From: Siphonodentalium dalli
Lineage: Eukaryota > Mollusca > Scaphopoda > Gadilida > Siphonodentaliidae
NCBI GenBank assembly: GCA_032622095.1
Contig: CP136061.1
Span: forward strand, 260,682,077-260,746,076
Length of the DNA: 64,000 nt
Direction of reading: 5' to 3'
The translations under genes were made by a program, and so were the position numbers. Positions 50,045-61,993 of the stretch are shown here, piece after piece (positions within the stretch are counted from its first letter, which is position 1; every line of letters starts with the position of its first letter). The notes under the pieces are model-generated. The model did not search any database. It was not told the DNA's origin and saw only the letters and a list, made by a program, of their open reading frames with translations.

Positions 50045-50739
50045 GAAAGTGTTATGTATGGCACAATGGATTTGATATGGCGGGTCACAATTGGTCACAA
50101 TTGGTGTTTATTGCGATTGTGCGACAGGCTTTCCATAAGCAAAATGTGCTACATACCATGCAGTTTGTGAAATGGCCTGGCTCTTCAATTTCGTCGAACA
50201 ATTCCGGCGGATGTGTAGTTAAAAGTACGTCCCGTTTGTACGGGGATTGTAGCTATCCAGTTTAAGTAAGCATGGAATACCGAGGAGATTTCATATCATA
50301 TGTCATTTCTAAGTTCCGGAATCATAGGACACTGTTTGAGTACTTGTAAGGGGAGATCGTCAAACTCCTATCCACATCTGCAAGTTCGATGTGTCTGCTC
50401 GGTACAGGCTACAATGCTTGCAATAGGTAGGTATGTCGCCTTGTTTGTCGGTAACGTTCGACAGGACTTCCACATACACGACAGTGACAGTGTAGGGTGA
50501 ATACAAACTGCTAAACGATGTCTGAACGCCGCCGGCACGTGTATTTTCTTAATTAAATCTAACAGTTTTTATTGAAGTGTCTTACCAGTTACAATTCATT
50601 CTGGCTTGATCTAGACCACTTTCAAATGAATATGGACAGTTCAGTTTCTCAGAATGATGCAGAATGAATTGTAGCCTACAAAAGTCTCAAATAAATATAT
50701 GCGACATTTCTTCACATTCCGTGTAGATGCGGGCAGCGG
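50045..50739. other. No gene recognised
   Basis: Contains GGATTTGATATGGCGGGTCA, a phrase also found beside the double-hairpin MITEs at about 1900 and 51063. No supported gene. Confidence 0.45.
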
Positions 50740-51041
50740 TAAGAGAATGCATTGGCCTAACAATTTTTTATCATTTTTTTTAAATAAATGTTTCTTACAA
50801 TTTTTAGGACATAGAATAAAAAACATCCATTACCCTGCAGGGAGCCCCACACATATATAGAAGAGTGTCGTCTGCTCATGTTTGTCTTGGGCTCTGTATG
50901 GGTGAAATTATAAAATTGTTAAAGAATACAAGAAAAAATTATTAAAATTGTAAAAAATTGTTAGGCCAATGCATTCTCTTATATATGCGAGGCGACCTAT
51001 GGTCGACTCGCATATATAAGAGAATGCATTGGCACATGGTA
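50740..51041. mobile_element. Double-hairpin MITE copy, left hairpin truncated
   Basis: It starts within the first hairpin (GTAAGAGAATGCATTGGCC) and has the full middle with GGAGCCCCACAC and TTGGGCTCTG. It ends with a complete hairpin (50963-51032) and CACATGGTA. The right flank matches that of the 1506-1878 copy (CGACTTACGACTGGATTTGA), so the pair share more than the MITE itself. Confidence 0.75.
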
Positions 51042-51535
51042 AAACAAATCTCGACTTACGACTGGATTTGATATGGCGGGTCACATAGGGGACTGAACTC
51101 TGCGTGGAGCTTGGGGTGAATATTGTGGAAACGGCTGAGTGTTGCATCCAAATGTCCAGAGAGTTCACACGATTGCGATGTCGTCGTACATTATGATATC
51201 GTAGGCTGTTCCTGAAGCATGTGATTTCCAGCTATGATTTTTTACGTACACACGACTGCGATTACGTCGCAAGTGGAGGTAACCAAGGATACGCCACGAT
51301 TTCGCATCTAAAATCAAACAGTGCTTGATATTATTTTTTTACCTACGATTTTGACGTGAGCATGTGCAGTCCAACTATCGGTTACTTCCTACGACGGAAA
51401 TCTTTCCACTTACGAGTGTATCGTGGTCGTCTGAACGTTCACTATGACACAAGCCGGTGATCGTCACGGACATCTGAGATGTCGGCAATGAATTGGTTGA
51501 TACGCCGGAAATAAAGTATGAGTGCAGCCTAATTA
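51042..51535. other. No gene recognised
   Basis: Begins with the shared flank CGACTTACGACTGGATTTGA noted above; otherwise unremarkable. Confidence 0.45.
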
Positions 51536-51539
51536 GAAA

Positions 51540-51919
51540 TACAGATTTCGCTGCCTTATCTGTAAACGACAGAGACTACAGAAAAAGGAGTTTCTTCTTA
51601 TCCACAATCCTTTTGGCATTGGCGATACCATGAGTCCTTACATGTAGTTTGTGCGCGTTTGCATATGAAGACCTTGTATATTCTTTAGACAAAAATGATG
51701 AGTTCTTTCCAAGGATATGGTGTCTGAGTCTGACATGCCACTTAAGAGTTCACACCCAAATAGGCCTCGTGCTACAATGATTGAGGTGTACTTTTTTAAA
51801 CTGCTAGTTGGTGTTATTCCTCCAGCATACATGCCTACGTATGCTAGTGCGAAATAACTTGAACGGATTTTTTGCTTAATTTCTGATGTGAAGTTACCGC
51901 TATCACTAATATACTTCAT
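51540..51919 (-). mobile_element. Decayed LINE reverse transcriptase C-terminal fragment
   Basis: The minus strand reads AGGITPTSSLKKYTSIIVAR, then GLFGCELLSGMSD, ISLERTHHFCLKNIQGL and RTRTNYM. After a frameshift it reads VDKKKLLFL...LCRL. The YGCELW-like motif, the LER.HHFC.K.IQGL motif and the DKKKLLFLGRLC motif are conserved near the end of invertebrate LINE ORF2 proteins. It is a fragment; no catalytic motif remains. Confidence 0.7.
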
Positions 51920-52407
51920 ATATGATCATTTTCCAGAATTCTCAGAAAACACATACTGTAACACCATTTTTGAGGCAACTAAGCGATAGAAAGTTTGTCA
52001 ACAGTTGATATGGCATTCAGTACAAATAGATTTCCAAAAATCCCCATCAAAATTTACGAAACCTATTATTATTTTTTACAAATCACAGGCCACTATTATA
52101 ATATGAGAAAATGGCTACAACAATTGCACGGAATAGAGCACGACAGCAATTTGTGGACTCGCCGACAACTCGCCGACAAGTGGGTTAGTTCGCAAACTGT
52201 TTCCATGCCGAATACCCAAATCAACAGAGTAAATTTATTTCTGAACGAATTACACCTGTGTAGTTTTTCTCAGTCAGTATCGATGCCCGCTAATCCACTG
52301 AGCACGTTGCAAGAACGATTTTATTGATAGGCCACCCATAACTAACGTTATAATCTTTGTAATATTTTAAATACCATCAATGGCTAAATGTGTGACAAAC
52401 AATTATG

Positions 52408-55400
52408 TTATACTCGCAGTGGCTAAACCGTACACACATATAATCGGAAGTCGCTTTCGCCAAGACCAAATTTTTTATTTTTAGAACATAAATACTACAG
52501 AAAGCTCAAAACAACACCATAAAAACAAGTTTTGAAACCGGGTATACGGTTTCCCCACAGCTATAAATGTAATTTTAAATTGTACATACACATTTGCCGA
52601 TCGCAAGCGGAGTCCATTGAGCAAAGGACTCTTTTTTTTATAGATAAAAACGTCTTTTGATCACTTCAGAAATTAATTTTCTCGCAAACATTCCATCTCC
52701 AAATGTCATTTTAACACATATACAGCATTTGTCGGAAATCGCACTATATTGCAACGGAAAGGCCGCTATAATTGTGTCCAAGATATATTGACATTACCTT
52801 GGCTCCGGTGTATTCACAATTTGAAAATAGAGACTAATATGATAATATGCCAGGCATATAGAACGACCCCGTCATAATAGTAAGAATTATATTTTTAATG
52901 AATACGGGTGCTTTCCATAATCATTATGATGTAGTTAAACATTTATAAATGAACACCATTGATATGAAGTGGGAAGTACATGTAGTAAACATAAACATCG
53001 TATTGGCTGCTGACTTCAGAAAAACTCAACTCTTAGCTGCATTTAAATGTAAAACTTGATGTGATATTATAATTAACTCAGATTACATGTGTATGAGCAT
53101 GAATTAAACGCTCAATCAATACAACAATCCACATATGGCTACTCTATAGTAGAGTGAGGTGAAATCAGTTGTCCGCAAAGACGATATGACACGTTCAGTC
53201 ATGTCTGGATTCTGGCCCGCAAAGACAAATGACGCTTTGACGACATTACGCCGTAACTGCCTTCATTTTGTTAACAAATGAAACTGATCTAATATAATAT
53301 GAACATATGTAGGACACATGCATAACAACTTACTGTTTATAAATAAATAAATACATCAGTTGTCCATTGCCACATATCAGAAGTTGTGAAGTAGAAAATT
53401 CGTTTCATATCTGATTCCGCGATTTTGTGAAACCACTGCCGGAAGTCACGTGATTTTCTCACGAAAATGTTGTCTGAATAAAAATTTCTGCTTCACGGTA
53501 TACTGTAATTTATGTGTGACGTCACAAGTACGCACGCCCGCCTGTTACTTATACACGACCCGAGCTCGGGCGCACAAGCGCGCCGAGCGGGGTCGTTATT
53601 ATTTGGACACCCACTCGTCAGTCTGTACGCCTAGTTGTCTACGGTGACACACGTTGTACATTAATCGTACAGTAGTGATATATTCCTTTGAACCATTTAA
53701 ACATAACTATCTCTTCGAAATGTCACGCCATTGAACTTATAGACTATGTCTGAATCAAACAAGGTATTCTTATTAACATTTAGTGACTTTATTCGACTCC
53801 GCAAGTAACAAAACTGTATTTGGGGGTGGGGGCTGAATGTTATATTCTGTGATGAAATCGTGTAAACGTGGGAATTTACTAATAACAATTACAGGTCATA
53901 TGTGCACCATCGACTTATATTTGCGGTTATGTGACAAAAGGGTCGTGACTGCGAGTGCCTCCTTACCACATGAATATCGACTGACCAATCCCGAAAAGTC
54001 CAACAAGTGCTAGCTTCGAGCTGCACCTCTTGGGTTGGAATTTTCCGGCCGAGACTCACAAATGACTCGAGACAAATATTCCCAACAACCCCACCCTGCC
54101 CATTGGTAGTTCAATTTAGATACATATGGGAAACCCAAAGCAATGGGGGTAGATAGCGCTCGCACACCACAAAGTCCATGGATACAGGACTATGCATGTA
54201 TGCCCACATTTTAGACCCAGTGTCTCCAATAAAATAAGTAGACTTGGCTAAGATACGAATGGATAAGACATAATGTCTCACAACTGGGACGACAATATCG
54301 CAACTGTCAATTTTCGCTAACTGGAGAAACAACGTTAGTTTGACTGCATTGTATGTTTCACTGTGCCTAAATGTGTGATCATATTATCGATCTGAAAAAG
54401 TGTGTATGTTCGGAAGTACCCCGTTAAAAGAGATGTCATGTAATGTCGATTTTGGTTGTACATGCATAATTCAGTTTCCTATCGCTTAAATCAACACATC
54501 ACACCACTGATAACGAACATTCAAGCCTTCAGATTTTATGTTTTTCAATAAGTTTAATTCTACAATATTCTGTTCACTTAATATTATTTGAAATGATGTT
54601 GGTACTTATATTGAAAAGATAGAGTTCCATCTCTTGAGTCACCGGATAACTTGAGAAGTAATATGCATGATATGTATACGTGTTGATCAGAGGTATTCAA
54701 TTGCGTACCATGCTTTTCCGTGGACTACATCATGTAATTCAATAGTAATGTCATAATACATTTTAAAATAGATCTCAAATATACTTCAAGATTTCAGCTA
54801 TTGATAAACATAGTTACGTTCGGTGCTTGAATGAGAACACATTTTGTCGAAAAATCGGAAAACGGATGTGGAACGGAACAGTACCTTCGTCGTGTGATTT
54901 GAAGGTTAATAATGACCATCGGGAGGCGGAACATGTCTAATATGGAAACCTAATTTATGGTTTCGTCACAACTTGACGTACATATTTTTTGACAACTAGT
55001 GATCAGCAACTTAAACAACTAGGCGTACAGAGATTGACGAGTGGGGTGTTCAAATAGATAGTCTCTACTTTCAGATTGTGAATACATCGGAGCCCAGTAA
55101 TGTCAATATGTTGCACACATAATGGCCTTTCCGCTACAATATAGTGGGATTTCCGATAATGCTCTTTGTGTGTTAAAATGACATTTGAAGAGGGAATTTT
55201 TCTGAAGTGATCAAATGCCGTTTTAATCTATAAAAAGAGTCCTTCGCTCAAATGGAGCCCGCTTCCGATCGGCAAGTGTGTATGTACAATTTATACTTAC
55301 GTTTATAGATGTGGGAAACCGTCTATCCGGTATGAAAACGTGTTTTTATGGTGTTGTTTTGATCCTTCTGTAGTATTTATGTTCTAAAAATTAACAATTT

Positions 55401-55461
55401 CGTCTTGACCAAAGCGACTTCCGATTATATGTTTGTACGGTTTACCCACTGTGATAATATT
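52408..55461. mobile_element. 3-kb element with about 430-bp terminal inverted repeats
   Basis: The left arm (52408 to about 52846) and right arm (about 55050-55461) mirror each other: CAGTGGCTAAACCGTAC with GTACGGTTTACCCACTG, and CGATCGCAAGCGG with CCGCTTCCGATCGG. The mirrored sequence resumes at 53606-53640 (ACACCCACTCGTCAGTCTGT with its counterpart at 55011-55046), so about 750 bp (52850-53605) are extra in the left arm. No transposase frame is seen and no target duplication could be fixed. Confidence 0.65.
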
Positions 55462-56617
55462 CCGTGGGTTCATGATAACAGTATTTTTCTGTACTGATTA
55501 CATTTGCCAGTAATGTCCAGCTAGTAGCGTTAAAGACGAATTGCGAAATGGAACCAAACCCGTATATTATTATAGAACCAATAAGAGTTTGCTGGGCATT
55601 CCCAGACGGTAAACAACATTATTATCCTCCATCCCATTTCATCCCATTTGCATCTCTTCTGATTGGCTGAGAGTGCGTCACATGGCGGGCCGTAAATCAC
55701 CATATTACCCTCTAGGGTAACATTTCCTCAGTTATTGACCGCTCAGCTGTTACCTGTAAACATAGAACTACGAAGACCTCAACGCGCAGAGATTCTCTGA
55801 CAGCTCTCTAACAATTTCGAAAAACACTGTTTTTATAAACCCCACTGTTTCATAACACCCGCGAACTGTGGTGTTTGCTAATTTGCATAATTGTGTTTTT
55901 TTTTATTTGCAATTAAAGCACGCTATGTATAAATGGTGTTATCACAGACACAAACCCGTTATAAGGCGTAATGTTCCTATTGGACCTTTTTATATCAATA
56001 ATAAAGACCGTGGGACAAATATATAAACCTTAATATGCAGTTGGTATGTGCTGCAGACAATTGCACGTACGATGTACATACGTTACAACTACGTTTGTGT
56101 ACTAGATCAAATAGCCACTCTTTGCTGTTTATCAATTGACTATTTCTTTTCTTCAATACATTCCTCAGACTTCAGAGAATACCCGTATGTTGCGTAACGA
56201 TCTGTGACATATGTCAATTTTTGTTTGCACTACTACAACGTGTTAGTTTCACATTTCAGAAGTCTGGAAATTAACACGTCTGTCGGCGTCTTCACGTTCA
56301 TTTGAAACGAAACCGAAAATTTCGCTGCATGGTTGCTCAACTTCGAAATTGCTTTACTCCTCTTTCCGTGAACCGATTTCCACTATGCAACCAGAAAAAT
56401 GACCGGAGAATAGCTGCGAAAATGACGGGTCTGTTAATTGATCCAGATTATGAATGTTTTATTTTCTAAATAGCGATGATTCCAACAGAAAATTAAATTT
56501 TCGAAATGGATTAAAGAATATATGCGCGCGTTTATGCCTGCTATTAAGGTTCGTGTGTACTCCTTTGTCAGATAACAAAAGAGTTATCACCCTTGTTTTC
56601 GTGAGACACGGGGATTT
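55462..56617. other. No gene recognised
   Basis: Apparently low-copy AT-rich sequence. Confidence 0.45.
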
Positions 56618-56694
56618 GTCGCCGCTCTCGACCTGGAATGTCACCCTCAGGCCTGACGGCCCCCGGGTGACATTCCAGGTCTCGAGCGGGCGAC
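56618..56694. repeat. GC-rich hairpin (77 bp)
   Basis: The arms GTCGCCGCTCTCGACCTGGA and its near reverse complement enclose GGCCTGACGGCCCCC; about 30 bp pair on each side. Confidence 0.8.
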
Positions 56695-56739
56695 AAAACT
56701 GTATAATATCAAATGACAATGAGAGATGTTATACACTCT

Positions 56740-56885
56740 AAATTCTTGGTGGCAAAATCGCCCCCTAAGGGGGCAAATCATGCCCCCCTTGGGGGCCACA
56801 TTGATCCGCCCCCCATGTCGGGGGGAGGGGGTCGTGCAAAAAAATTCCGACACAAGGCCGAGGGGGTGGGGGGGGGGGTCGCAGC
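56740..56885. repeat. G-run/C-run rich patch
   Basis: Alternating CCCCCTAAGGGGG, GCCCCCCTTGGGGG and long G runs up to nine. The short frames here are by-products. A second G/C-run patch is at 58610-58750. Confidence 0.7.
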
Positions 56886-58609
56886 TCATGAACACACGTT
56901 TTTTCCGGTGTTTTCTGGTGCTTGCAAATGTTTTCTTTTTGCCCTTTTTTGACCTAATTACAAGCTGTTTAGCCTATATAATGATTGTTTTGATGTGTTA
57001 TGATCTAAATAACACATGTAGTGTACACACAAGACACTAGGTACAGTTATATGTGGTCAGGTTGGCCTCAGAATGTTTTGATTATTTGGTCCCTTCTAAT
57101 ACTAAGTAAACCTTCGTGAAATTTTTAACTGCGCTGGCCCACCTGGGTTGGATAACCACTTGGTATGTAAATATATTATAATGAACTCTAAAGACAAATA
57201 AACCACATAAACTTCAGTAAGTAAAATAAAATATCACATTACCACTATCTGTGGTATCAAACTGAAATTCAACTCTCCAAGTCTGATATGAAACTGAAAT
57301 AATGTGTAATATAAATGTAGAACATGCCTGTTCTCTAATCTATAAACATGTTTCTGGCACAAAGTTACTAATACTATAAAAGACAAAAGTGCTACAGTGT
57401 TACATACCCAATTATTAATTAACAGACATTCACATGGATCTCTATCAGTCTCAATAGCATTTTCTTAGTAAAACATGACTGTCTTTCAATTGTGAAATAA
57501 TGAGATATTATTTATTTATATGCGCTATTCTACAACCATTTAGCTATTGTTAATATTAAAATGATCCATCTAACCACGTACACTGCATATTGTAAAACAG
57601 GCAAGAAACAGTTTGATAAGTATCTAGTCTGAAATAATTTTGTACCAGAAAATGTAAACAAAATTTCTTGTTAAACTCATTCATTTCTTAATCCAGATTA
57701 GATAAAGATTTTGTAAGTCACTTTGCACAACGATAATTGAAACTTCACCTGAGTTTAAATTAACTTAACTAATTCTTCAATCAGCTTTAACGTTTTTCAA
57801 AATTCAATTTAGAAATGTCAGTTGAACGACATCGATGATAAAATGAAAATGAATATATCTGATACATTTTGCATCGAAAGTCACTGCTACATCTGCCTCC
57901 ATTAAATCCAATAAGATCGGAGTGGATCGTTCATAGGAAACTATATTAATACCACCAGTCAAAACACTTATAAGGACACACTTCCAATGGAAATATATAG
58001 GACATACACTTTATGAAATACTGCATAACAAAAAGAGCTGAACTGTCTCAGCACAAGCAATACACCCATATGAGATTTAAAACATTTATCTAGAAAACCA
58101 CATCTCAACCTGGGCAGCATATCATTTTCCGGTGTGTCAGGGTGTGTTGTGTGTTTACAACTTCACTTTAACTAGCAACTTTTAAAAATATATAAAGTAA
58201 ACACGCGTGCATTTCATGGATAAAAGCACATTACACAAAGTCCAGTGCAAAGTCTAAAATAAATAATTAGATAAAATATTTTTTTAAAGTTGTTTCACTG
58301 GTTGTGTCAGCTGGTTGTGTTGATTTTTTGATGATAAATGTTTTTAATCTCATGAGTGTATTGCTTGTGCTCATAGTTATAATTTATTAGTATTGAGTTT
58401 AACTGGTGGCGAAAGTACACCAAAGTTGGATGATGCTTGAAAAAACAGAATGGTCAAATTACGAATGACTGATAATTATTATATATGTTCATTCTAATTT
58501 AACCATTCTCTGTTTCTCAACATCAGCCACCTTCACTGAACATTCTACACCCTGGTGTTTTTGCCTATAATGGCTCTCCAGCTTAATAAATTTCATTCAA
58601 ATGTGACTG
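56886..58609. other. No gene recognised
   Basis: Long AT-rich stretch without repeats or coding frames that I can support. Confidence 0.5.
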
Positions 58610-58779
58610 GAAAGGGGGGGGTCCCAAAACCATGAGTGAAAAAAAATATTTTGTTTGCACAAAGAGGGGGGAGTGGGGGCTCCAAAGTGCTGCAAAAAAA
58701 CAATTCAGCGTTGTGTATGCACATTTTGTCCTGCCCCCCCCCCCCTGCCCATGTGGGATAATTTTGGGTGGTAAGTTTT

Positions 58780-58975
58780 TACCCAACAGTGAGGGGTACA
58801 TTTCACCACACATTGGGGGTATAATTAACCCATTGAGGGGTAGATTTGAACCTTCTTGCAGGGTTATTTTGCCACCCATAGTGGGTATGATTAACCCATT
58901 TGAGGAGTAGATTTGAACCTTCTTGCAGGGTTATTTCACCACCCATAGAGGGGTAGATTTGAACCTTCTTGTAGT
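58780..58975 (+). repeat. Diverged tandem repeat of about 50-75 bp (3 copies)
   Basis: Copies of GGGTAGATTTGAACCTTCTTG followed by CAGGGTTATTT and ACCCATAG (phrases split) occur at about 58837, 58904 and 58950. Confidence 0.7.
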
Positions 58976-60483
58976 GTTCTTGCAGCAATTTTCTCACTTC
59001 AAAGTATACACAAGTTGTTTTTGGACATTCCACTGCATTTGACAATGCAAGGAGGTTTTCTTTCACTTTTGGAAGAAGAAAAACAAGCGGCAATGCCGTT
59101 TAAGCGGCCATAATATTAATCGGTTCAGTGTCAGTGAGTCAGAAATGCAACGAATTTAGGGAATCGGAAACCGAAAGCTGTCTAGCCTTGTCTTATATAT
59201 ATATACTAGCTGGGTACCCGTCCTGACGGGGAAAGTCGTTGTGTTGTTTTTTTTACACCAACACCCCGAAAATGGTGGAAATCGGCCCAGCGGATACCGA
59301 GATACAGGTTCAAGGTCATTTTAAAGGTCAAGGTCACGCTAAAAATGTTTGGCTACCCGAACCATCCCTACCCATCGGATCCTGAGATAGAGTCAAAGTC
59401 ACTCGAAGGTCAAGGTCACGCCGCACGGGCATCCGGTTGTGACGAAATTGCTCAGCGCCTCACACTACCCGTTTCCACCAACTTCGGTAAAAATCGGCTC
59501 AGCGGATCCCGAGATATAAGTTCAAGGTCACTCGAAGGTCAAGGTCACGCCGAACGGACAGACGGACATGCCCGCGTTACTCCTGAGGTCAACCTACACC
59601 AACAACCCGAAAATGGGGGAAATCGGCCCAGCGGATCCCGAGATGCGGTTTCAAGGTCATTTGAAAGGTCAATGTCACGTTGCACGGGCATCCGGGCGCG
59701 ACGAAAAGACTCGGCGCCGCACACTGCCCCCACATACCAAATTAGGTCGAAATCGGGCTGGGAAAATAGGGAAATCTGCATCTCACCAACACCCCAAAAA
59801 ATGTGCGTATTTTCGGGAGAACAGACTGGGAAAATAGGGAAATCTGCATCTCACCAACACAACAAAAAATGGTATAAGCAGATAATGTGCGTATTTTCGG
59901 GAGAACAGGCTGGGAAAATAGGGAAATCTACATTGGTGTTAACACATCGAAATACTTGAGATACAAATTGAGTGAGACTAAAACGCTCTCATTTTCAGCA
60001 CATATCGACTCAAAATGAAGCGATTGTTAGCAGATTATATACCTAAAATATAGGGTTTGTATAAGCAGAAAATGTGCGTATTTTTGGGAGAACAGACTGG
60101 GGAAATAGGCAAATCTGCATTGGTGTTAACACATCGAAATGCAACCTAAGTTGATATTAAGAAATCGATGACCTAAGTTGATATTAAGAAATCGATGGTA
60201 GCTTGGCGTGTGAATCAACCACATTGAGAAAGTTAGAATTGGTGCCAAGCAATATTGATATTTACAAATTGAGTGAATGGTTGCTTGGCGTGAGAAAGAG
60301 GCAAATGAATTGATCAGTCAGCCGGTAATCAGAATTTCAAGTGGGCGCCTAACAAAGTTAATATTTATAAATTGAGTGAATGGTTGCTTGGCTTGAGAAT
60401 GAGGCAAATTAATCGACCAGTCAGCAGGTAATAAAAATGTTCAAATTTTTCACAGTATTAAGGCAATTTAGCACTGCGGCTCA

Positions 60484-60946
60484 TTGTAAACTATAAAACA
60501 GTCTGAATGAATTCGCAATTTCAATGTAAATAAACCAAACGTCTGTTACACGGCTTTAACCAAAATTTTCGGCCTGTGGACAATGATGTTTTGAAGGTGA
60601 TTCTTCCGTCCACCATTCTCCGCAAACCAACCTCGAAGTCCCCTATCAGACGCTGATCTGAGAAGAACAGATACCACACTTTGATCTTAGCCAAAAGGCC
60701 GAGAAGCGTAACTGTACAGGACTTCGCACTAAGCGAGGCGTGGAAAATAAATGCTCATTGTAAACTAACAGTCAACAGTCTGAATTCACAAACTATAAAA
60801 CAGTCAACAGTCTGAATGAACAAAAAGAATGTCTGAAGTCGAAGCGTTGCGTCGAAAAGCAAAACCATCGCCAGTCTCATATACAGATACAGAGCGTTGT
60901 TAGGTTAACCAACCCGAAAATGGGATTAATAAAGAGCGTTAGTTGT
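60484..60946 (-). mobile_element. Insertion carrying a U2-like sequence, flanked by a 24-bp direct repeat
   Basis: AAGGCAATTTAGCACTGCGG followed by CTCA occurs at 60460-60483 and again, identical, at 60947-60970. The 463 bp between them hold the U2-like segment and, on both sides of it, copies of ACTATAAAACAGTC and AACAGTCTGAAT. A long identical direct repeat fits a target duplication from retroposition; a local duplication is the alternative. Confidence 0.55.
60643..60708 (-). ncRNA. U2 spliceosomal snRNA-like sequence, probably a pseudogene or SINE head
   Basis: The minus strand reads CGCTTCTCGGCCTTTTGGCT, then AAGATCAAAGTGTGGTATCT and GTTCTTCTCAG. This is the 5' stem-loop I and branch-pairing region of U2 snRNA, nearly unchanged. 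One key difference is in the branch-site-pairing GUAGUA, here GUGGUA. After base 45 the similarity fades: a new stem CAGATCAGCGTCTG replaces stem-loop IIa, and no Sm-site-like AUUUUUG follows. It is therefore unlikely to be a working U2 gene. Confidence 0.7.
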
Positions 60947-61107
60947 AAGGCAATTTAGCACTGCGGCTCAGTGGAGCCGAATATATGAGTTTTGAAGGTG
61001 AATGTCACGCCGCACGAACAAACGGTGGGCCTATGTTGGTTCCCGGGTGATATTACGTGCCCGTACCAAGTTTCGTCGAAATCGGTCCAGCCGTTTTAGA
61101 GTCCATC

Positions 61108-61112
61108 GCGGC

Positions 61113-61142
<30 letters not shown>
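61108..61142 (+). repeat. (CA)n microsatellite
   Basis: About 15 CA units close the retroelement tail. Confidence 0.9.
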
Positions 61143-61144
<2 letters not shown>

Positions 61145-61993
61145 TTCCTCAAATATATATTAGATATATTATGTAAACATTGTTTTCTAAAAAGTGGTAT
61201 AGGAAGCTATATAATCAATAAAACTTAGCATCCACGAGATGTCCAAATTCCCACTCTTTCAGAACGGACTGGACAAATTGGTCCCCATTGCAATTGGTGA
61301 TATCCCGTAGAGAAAATTATCCGAGTTTCAAGTTAGGTAAGCCTAAACATAACAAATACTCCGCCGTATGATGTGGCGCTCTATTCTTCCCGGAGTTCGC
61401 TTGGCGGTAATTGTAAGATCGGTTTACGGTTGCATATTACATTTTTTGTCTATATCTGTCACAATTTGTGATTTTTGTTCTGTTCTTCCCTCGATAAGAT
61501 CCCCGGAAACAGTCGAACGGTGCTCGATTGTAATCGGTAAATCTCCACTGGCTAAGAATCCAGATGTACAGGAGGGATAACTCTAAATTCACGCAGCACA
61601 ACTTTTACCTAACTAATTTAACCATATATATGATCATCTTATCAATAAAAACTAGATTTTAAATATTTATTTTAACTTGTATAAATGTGAAAAAAGGAAG
61701 GATATCCTGAACAGAACATAAAAGAACACAACGTTAGAATAACATTGCGTTAGTCTCTGGTGAAAATCATTGAGAATTTACTTACGAACACCACGACATA
61801 CTAAAACTATATTAGAGTAGTGTTCATAAAAACTGTGTGAGGTATTTAAGTTTGATGGTGTGTTTAAAAGTGTGTTCTTTTATTAATTTCATATACCCGG
61901 TACATTTCAATTTGAACAAAAATTAAATACTAGCCTACAACTTATAGTTAGACTAGACTCCTGGTTCAACTCAAGCATGCACTGATCCTGAAA

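Larger units (their letters stand above)
59203..61145 (+). mobile_element. Composite non-LTR/SINE-like retroelement region
   Basis: It begins ACTAGCTGGGTACCCGTC. It contains four diverged copies of a phrase like GAAATCGGCCCAGCGGATCC, each followed by AAGGTCA repeats (59275-59760). It ends CGAAATCGGTCCAGCCGTTT, TAGAGTCC and a (CA)n tail with AAATATATAT. The AAATCGGTCCAGC phrase near a simple-repeat tail is typical of 3' ends of some invertebrate non-LTR elements and their SINEs. A minus-strand copy of the intron-1 dispersed repeat (about 59880-60100) and the U2-like insert (60484-60946) lie inside. The 204-codon frame at 59345-59959 is a repeat by-product. Confidence 0.55.

Noticed and set aside
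59345-59959. 204-codon + strand ORF with repeated RSLEGQGHA-like motifs
   Set aside because: It reads through tandem copies of a non-LTR 3' tail phrase (GAAATCGG...AAGGTCA); this is a repeat by-product.
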